Part shown: positions 5,674 to 8,652 of the stretch, piece after piece
Position numbering within the stretch: position 1 is the stretch's first letter
Layout: each line of letters begins with the position of its first letter
NCBI GenBank assembly: GCA_903877345.1
Contig: CAIRDL010000128.1
Span: 1-8,652 of the forward strand
DNA length: 8,652 bases
Reading direction: 5' to 3'
Source: an uncultured Oscillochloris sp.
Lineage (GTDB): Bacteria > Chloroflexota > Chloroflexia > Chloroflexales > Chloroflexaceae
Notes under the pieces: model-generated
Seen by the model: only the letters and a program-made list of their open reading frames with translations
What the model was told of the DNA's origin: nothing
The model's database searches: none
Translations under genes and position numbers: made by a program

Positions 5674-7248
5674 ATGCCCCTCGCCCTCCTCCCCGATGTC
5701 AGCTTCAGCGGCCCGGCGTTGCCGGAGCCCTTCGTGCGCTTTGAGCTAGAGACGGCCCTGGCAAAAGCGGGGCTCCTGCCGCGCACCACTGGGGCCGAGG
5801 CGCAAAGCCTCCAGGAGGACTGGGAGCGCTACCGGCGCAAGTTGCGCGAACTCGTCGCCGCCGGTGGCCCGCTGCGCGTGCGGAACCATATCATTGAGCC
5901 ACTAGTCGCCCGTTTGGGCTATCTCCGCCTGGAGCCTGCGGGCGAGGTGCTGACCCGCGAGGGCCACGAGGACGGCGGAGATCTGCTTAGCACCGCTGAT
6001 GGCAGCGCCCGCCTCCGGGTTTGGTCAGTCGAACTTGAGACCGACCTCGACGCCCCGGCCCGCCGTGGCGCAGCCTACCGCTACAGTCACCTCAGCAGCG
6101 CCCGCCGTGTGCTTCTCGCTACGGGCGAACGCCTCGGCCTGCTGACCAATGGCGTGCAACTGCGCCTGCTCATCTCTGACCCGGCCCGCCCCGACTCGCA
6201 GGTGCTGATTCCCATTGACCCGCTCTGGCGGCAGAGTCGCACGCTCCCCGATTCGTTCCGGCTCCTGTTGGCGCTCGCTTCGCCCGCCGGGGTGCAAGCG
6301 TTGCCCGCCTTGGTTGACCAAGCGCGCCTCCAACAGGCCCGCGTCACCCGTGAGTTGCGCGCCCAGGCCCGCCGCGCGGTCGAGAGCTTTGTGCAGGAGT
6401 TGCTCGACCACCCAGAGAACAGGGATCAGGTTTCAGGGATCAGGGATCGGGGGCTAGGTTTCAGGGGCCAGGAGCCAGGAGATGGAGGGCAGGACTCAGA
6501 GCATGACGATGTTAGGCTGAAACCTGAATCCTGGCCCCTGAAACCTGACCTGACCCCTGACACCCGAAACCTGAAACCTGAAACCTGGCCCCTGAAACCT
6601 GACCTGACCCCTACCGTACTCTGGCGCGAGGGTCTGGTGCTGATCTACCGGTTGCTCTTCGTGCTCAAGCTTGAGGCAAGCGACGACCCGGCCCGTGCGT
6701 TCAGTTTCGCCTCGACGAGCCTCTGGCGCAATACCTTCTCGCCGAGTGTGGCCTTGGCCCCTTATGCCCGCAAGGTGCTTGATGCTGGGGCCGAGACCGG
6801 ACGGATGCTTGAGGATGGCTTGCGTACTTTGTTCCGCCTCTTTGCTGAGGGGGTGCGGGTCAGCGAGTTGAAGATCGAGCCGCTCGGTGCGCTTTTTGGC
6901 GCAACGGCCATGCCCACCCTTGATGGAATGCGCTGGGGCGAACGTGCCGTGGCCCTCCTGCTCGACCATCTGCTCTGGACACCTGCCAAGGGCCGCGAGG
7001 GTCGTGAGCGCGTCTATTACGGCCCGCTTGATGTCGAAGATCTCGGGCGCGTCTACGAGGCGCTGTTGGAACTGGAACCTGGCATCGCGGGTGAGCCGAT
7101 GTGCCGTCTGCGTCGGCAGAAGCTTGAGGTGGTGTTGCCGGTCGCGCAAGGGGTCAGGTATCAGGGGTCAGGGGTCAGGGGTCAGGGGTCAGGGGTCAGG
7201 GGTCAGGGGTCAGGGGTCAGGGCAAAACGATGCCAATCTGAAACCTGA
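5674..7248 (+). CDS. drmMI: DrmMI-like adenine methylase, N-terminal part (gene interrupted)
   Basis: The ORF is 524 residues, of which the first 492 are native methylase apart from one insert. Residues about 70-190 (PLRVRNHIIEPLVARLGYL, then HLSSARRVLLATGERLGLL) resemble the N-terminal region of large Eco57I/type ISP-like methylases and of DISARM DrmMI. The segment YEALLELEPGI...RLRRQKLEVVLPVAQ normally lies just before the methyltransferase domain. Instead of continuing, the frame enters GGGGTCA repeats at 7150 and stops at TGA 7246-7248. The catalytic domain is found at 7811 in another frame. Residues about 249-314 are a repeat element read in frame. The ATG at 5674 has only a weak purine-rich upstream sequence. 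On its own this protein would have no methyltransferase motif. It would be active only if joined to, or complemented by, the downstream half. Confidence 0.75.
   Translation: MPLALLPDVSFSGPALPEPFVRFELETALAKAGLLPRTTGAEAQSLQEDWERYRRKLRELVAAGGPLRVRNHIIEPLVARLGYLRLEPAGEVLTREGHEDGGDLLSTADGSARLRVWSVELETDLDAPARRGAAYRYSHLSSARRVLLATGERLGLLTNGVQLRLLISDPARPDSQVLIPIDPLWRQSRTLPDSFRLLLALASPAGVQALPALVDQARLQQARVTRELRAQARRAVESFVQELLDHPENRDQVSGIRDRGLGFRGQEPGDGGQDSEHDDVRLKPESWPLKPDLTPDTRNLKPETWPLKPDLTPTVLWREGLVLIYRLLFVLKLEASDDPARAFSFASTSLWRNTFSPSVALAPYARKVLDAGAETGRMLEDGLRTLFRLFAEGVRVSELKIEPLGALFGATAMPTLDGMRWGERAVALLLDHLLWTPAKGREGRERVYYGPLDVEDLGRVYEALLELEPGIAGEPMCRLRRQKLEVVLPVAQGVRYQGSGVRGQGSGVRGQGSGVRAKRCQSET
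6419..6614 (+). repeat. Heptad-repeat element C, in frame inside drmMI
   Basis: The left arm (6421-6477) has GGGATCA and GGTTTCA heptads. The core (about 6478-6515) contains GGCAGGACTCAGAGCATGAC and then GATG. The right arm (6520-6614) has the opposite orientation. An exact 29-base direct repeat, 6530-6558 and 6584-6612, is offset by 54 bases, so it encodes WPLKPDLTP twice. The whole element has no stop codon in the methylase frame. Native methylase sequence resumes at TVLWREGLVLIYRLLF. Confidence 0.85.
7150..7219 (+). repeat. GGGGTCA tandem array, candidate phase-variable tract
   Basis: There are ten 7-base units. Nine are exact GGGGTCA, with one variant, GGTATCA, at 7157-7163. Eight perfect copies run without a break from 7164 to 7219. 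A perfect tandem repeat whose unit is not a multiple of three, inside a coding region, is the usual substrate for slipped-strand frame switching. Frame arithmetic shows that loss of one unit, or gain of two, joins the upstream methylase frame to that of the catalytic half at 7811. Confidence 0.9.
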
Positions 7249-7306
7249 AACCTGGAACCTGACCCCTGAAGTGACACCCGAAACCTGGAACCTGAAACCT
7301 ACAGGA
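7150..7306 (+). repeat. Heptad-repeat element D, left flank of the four-helix gene
   Basis: The left arm is a GGGGTCA array (7150-7219). A short core, GGGCAAAACGATGCCA, is at 7220-7235. The right arm (7237-7300) runs the other way with TGAAACC, TGGAACC and TGACCCC units. It ends in CCTGAAACCTACA, which is also the end of element E. Its last bases adjoin the ribosome binding site of the four-helix gene. Confidence 0.85.
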
Positions 7307-7309
7307 GGT
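7303..7309 (+). promoter_or_regulatory. Strong ribosome binding site of the four-helix gene
   Basis: AGGAGGT lies four bases before the ATG at 7314. It is the best Shine-Dalgarno match in the window and indicates that the small gene is translated independently of the interrupted methylase. Confidence 0.8.
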
Positions 7310-7313
7310 ACTA

Positions 7314-7679
7314 ATGAGCATCAGCAGCTATCGGGACTTGAAGGTGTGGCAGAAGGCACTGGAATTGGTGGTCGGTTGTTATCGCCTGACGGCGCAGTTT
7401 CCCAAGAGCGAGACTTACGGGCTGAGCAGCCAGCTTCAGCGAGCAGCGGTGTCGATTCCGGCGAATATCGCGGAGGGACAGGGACGCGAGAGCCTGAAGG
7501 AGTATCTGCATCACCTCTCAATCGCGAACGGCTCGCTGATGGAACTGGAGACGCATCTGCTGATCACGGGCCGACTGGCCTACGTGACCGAATCGGATTT
7601 GGCCCCGCTGTTGGCCCAGACAGCGGAGGTGGGCAAGATGCTGAATGGGTTGAGGAAGAGTCTGAGGACGAAGACCTAA
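7314..7679 (+). CDS. Four-helix bundle protein (23S rRNA intervening-sequence protein family)
   Basis: This intact 121-residue protein has the usual length and signatures of the family: YRDLKVWQKA (6-15), FPKSE (29-33), GLSSQLQRAAVSIPANIAEG (36-55) and LSIANGSLMELETHLL (68-83). The family forms small helical bundles that assemble into oligomers. Members are encoded in intervening sequences within 23S rRNA genes, and a relative (Avd) assists diversity-generating retroelements. The role of free-standing members is unknown, and binding to structured nucleic acid is a reasonable guess. Here there is no rRNA sequence and no reverse transcriptase. The gene sits between two heptad-repeat elements in the same orientation, inside a split methylase gene, with its own AGGAGGT site. 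The overlapping frame used by the methylase catalytic half is also open across its whole length. Confidence 0.92.
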   Translation: MSISSYRDLKVWQKALELVVGCYRLTAQFPKSETYGLSSQLQRAAVSIPANIAEGQGRESLKEYLHHLSIANGSLMELETHLLITGRLAYVTESDLAPLLAQTAEVGKMLNGLRKSLRTKT

Positions 7680-7682
7680 GCC

Positions 7683-7810
7683 CAGGGGTCAGAGGTCAGG
7701 GGGTCAGGGGTCAGGGGTCAGGGAGCGGAGCGCAGGACTTAGGGCAAGACGATACCACCCTTGACAGCTCAAACCTGACACCTGACACCCGAAACCTGAA
7801 ACCTACAAGG
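7683..7810 (+). repeat. Heptad-repeat element E, right flank of the four-helix gene
   Basis: The left arm is GGGGTCA-type (7683-7722). The core at 7721-7770 (AGCGGAGCGCAGGACTTAGG, then CAAGACGATACCACC and GACAGCTC) matches the core of element B at roughly three of four positions. The right arm of opposite orientation (7771-7806) ends in CCTGAAACCTACA. The element starts about three bases after the four-helix stop codon. Methylase sequence resumes at 7811. Confidence 0.85.
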
Positions 7811-8652
7811 GTCGAATGGATCGAGTCCATCCCTGCCGGTCGCTTCTACCTCCGGGTTGGCCTGGGCCGCAAGGCCACCGGCTCCTACTACACGCCGCAC
7901 AGCTTCGTGCGCTTCTTGGTGCAAGAAACCCTCGCGCCGCAGTGCGAGGCGCGTAGTCCGCAGGACGACCCGCAGCCCGGTGCGCTTATCCAACTGCGGG
8001 TGCTTGACCCGGCGATGGGTAGTGGGCATTTTTTGGTTGAGGCGTGCCGCTTTCTGGGTGCCCGGCTCTATGAGGCGTGTCGGCGCTGCGATGCGTTGGC
8101 TGCCGAGGCCGAAGCCGCCGCCACGCTCTGTGCTGACCCGTCTGAACGTGCCACCTTGGAAGCCCACGCCCAAGCATTACGCGCCCGCGTGCGGGTTTTG
8201 CCCGACCCTGACGATGCCTTGGAGCGCTACTTGCCCAGTCGCGCCGCCGAGGGCGCAGGTGGCGGCGTTTCACGGCGCATCGCCGAGGCGATCTGTCGGC
8301 GCTTGGTCGCGGTGCATTGTTTGTATGGGGTGGACAAGAACCCGTTGGCGCTTGAACTGGCGAAGCTTTCGCTCTGGATTGAGGCCCACGCCGAGGGGTT
8401 GCCGTTGACCTTTCTCGACCATCGGTTGCTCGTGGGTGATTCGCTCACCGGGCCGTTTGTGGAGCATCTGTTTCGCTTCCCCGGTCGCCAGACGCCCTTC
8501 GCCGATGATCTCTTCGCCCGTGACCTGCGGGCGCGTTTGGGCGAGGCGTTGGCCGCCGCCCTGGTTCACGTTGCCGACCTAGAGGCCAGCGTGGGGGTGA
8601 ATTTGGCCGACCTGGAGCATAAGCGCGGCGCCCGCGCCCGCCTCGATGCGGC
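7811..8652 (+). CDS. drmMI: DrmMI-like adenine methylase, catalytic part (no own start; runs off window)
   Basis: The frame begins VEWIESIPAGRFYLRVGLGR and enters the methyltransferase domain. Motif X is ATGSYYTPHSFVRFLV, the SAM-binding motif I is DPAMGSGHF (8006-8032), the acidic motif II segment is GVDKNPLALELAKLSLW (from 8327), and a motif III-like FLDHRLLVGDSL follows. The catalytic NPPY/W motif IV should lie just past the window end. The family is the large class of Eco57I/DrmMI N6-adenine methylases. The frame has no ATG near its native beginning. The nearest in-frame candidates are GTG codons at 7271 and 7346 and an ATG at 7031, none with a Shine-Dalgarno site. The frame is open from before 7150 to the end. 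Unless the upstream repeat array changes length or the ribosome shifts frame, this half probably has no efficient translation start. Confidence 0.8.

Noticed and set aside
5424..7810. CRISPR array
   Set aside because: The units are 7 bases long with no unique spacers of similar size, and no cas genes are present.
7150..7810. 23S rRNA intervening sequence or diversity-generating retroelement
   Set aside because: The four-helix protein family occurs in both settings, but no rRNA sequence flanks the gene and there is no reverse transcriptase or template/variable repeat pair in the window.
7150..7810. Self-splicing intron interrupting drmMI
   Set aside because: No group I or group II core features or intron-encoded maturase/homing endonuclease are visible. 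The interrupting DNA is accounted for by repeats plus the four-helix gene.
7857..8408. 183-residue ORF within the methylase catalytic half
   Set aside because: The overlapping frame at 2 mod 3 contains methyltransferase motifs X, I and II. This one is an Arg-rich shadow.

Overview
The window is GC-rich, and nearly every gene in it is part of a defence locus or a remnant of mobile DNA. Heptad repeats ending in TCA (GGGGTCA, GGTGTCA, GGTTTCA) that face their own reverse complements, together with the protein types present, suggest a filamentous phototroph of the Chloroflexota (Roseiflexus/Chloroflexus relatives). That assignment comes from recalled features, not a search.

Left part (1-1550): decayed mobile DNA. 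A possible membrane-protein tail lies on the minus strand. It is followed by a TnpB fragment, truncated at both ends, that runs directly into the 3' part of a Toprim (DnaG-like) primase. The primase stop codon lies in the loop of a hairpin. A small minus-strand membrane protein (1721-1981) follows, then a repeat element and an extended -10 promoter reading rightwards.

Central and right part (2166-8652): the first two genes of what looks like a class 1 DISARM anti-phage locus. These are the SNF2-type helicase drmD (2181-5423) and the N6-adenine methylase drmMI. The methylase is not contiguous. Its N-terminal part is at 5674-7149. After about 660 bases of foreign sequence its catalytic domain resumes at 7811 in another frame and runs off the window. 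The foreign sequence holds two heptad-repeat elements flanking an intact four-helix-bundle (23S rRNA intervening-sequence type) gene with a strong ribosome binding site. The remaining DISARM genes (drmA, drmB, drmC) would be expected to the right but are not visible.

The repeat family occurs six times here: upstream of drmD, inside drmD (in frame), between drmD and drmMI, inside drmMI (in frame), and on both sides of the four-helix gene. Four copies share a non-repetitive core around CAAGACGATACCA. The most interesting point is the array of GGGGTCA units at 7150-7219. By frame arithmetic, loss of one 7-base unit would place the two halves of the methylase in one uninterrupted reading frame, because the frame of the catalytic half has no stop codon from before 7150 to the window end. 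This suggests either a phase-variable switch on a defence methylase or a recently broken gene.
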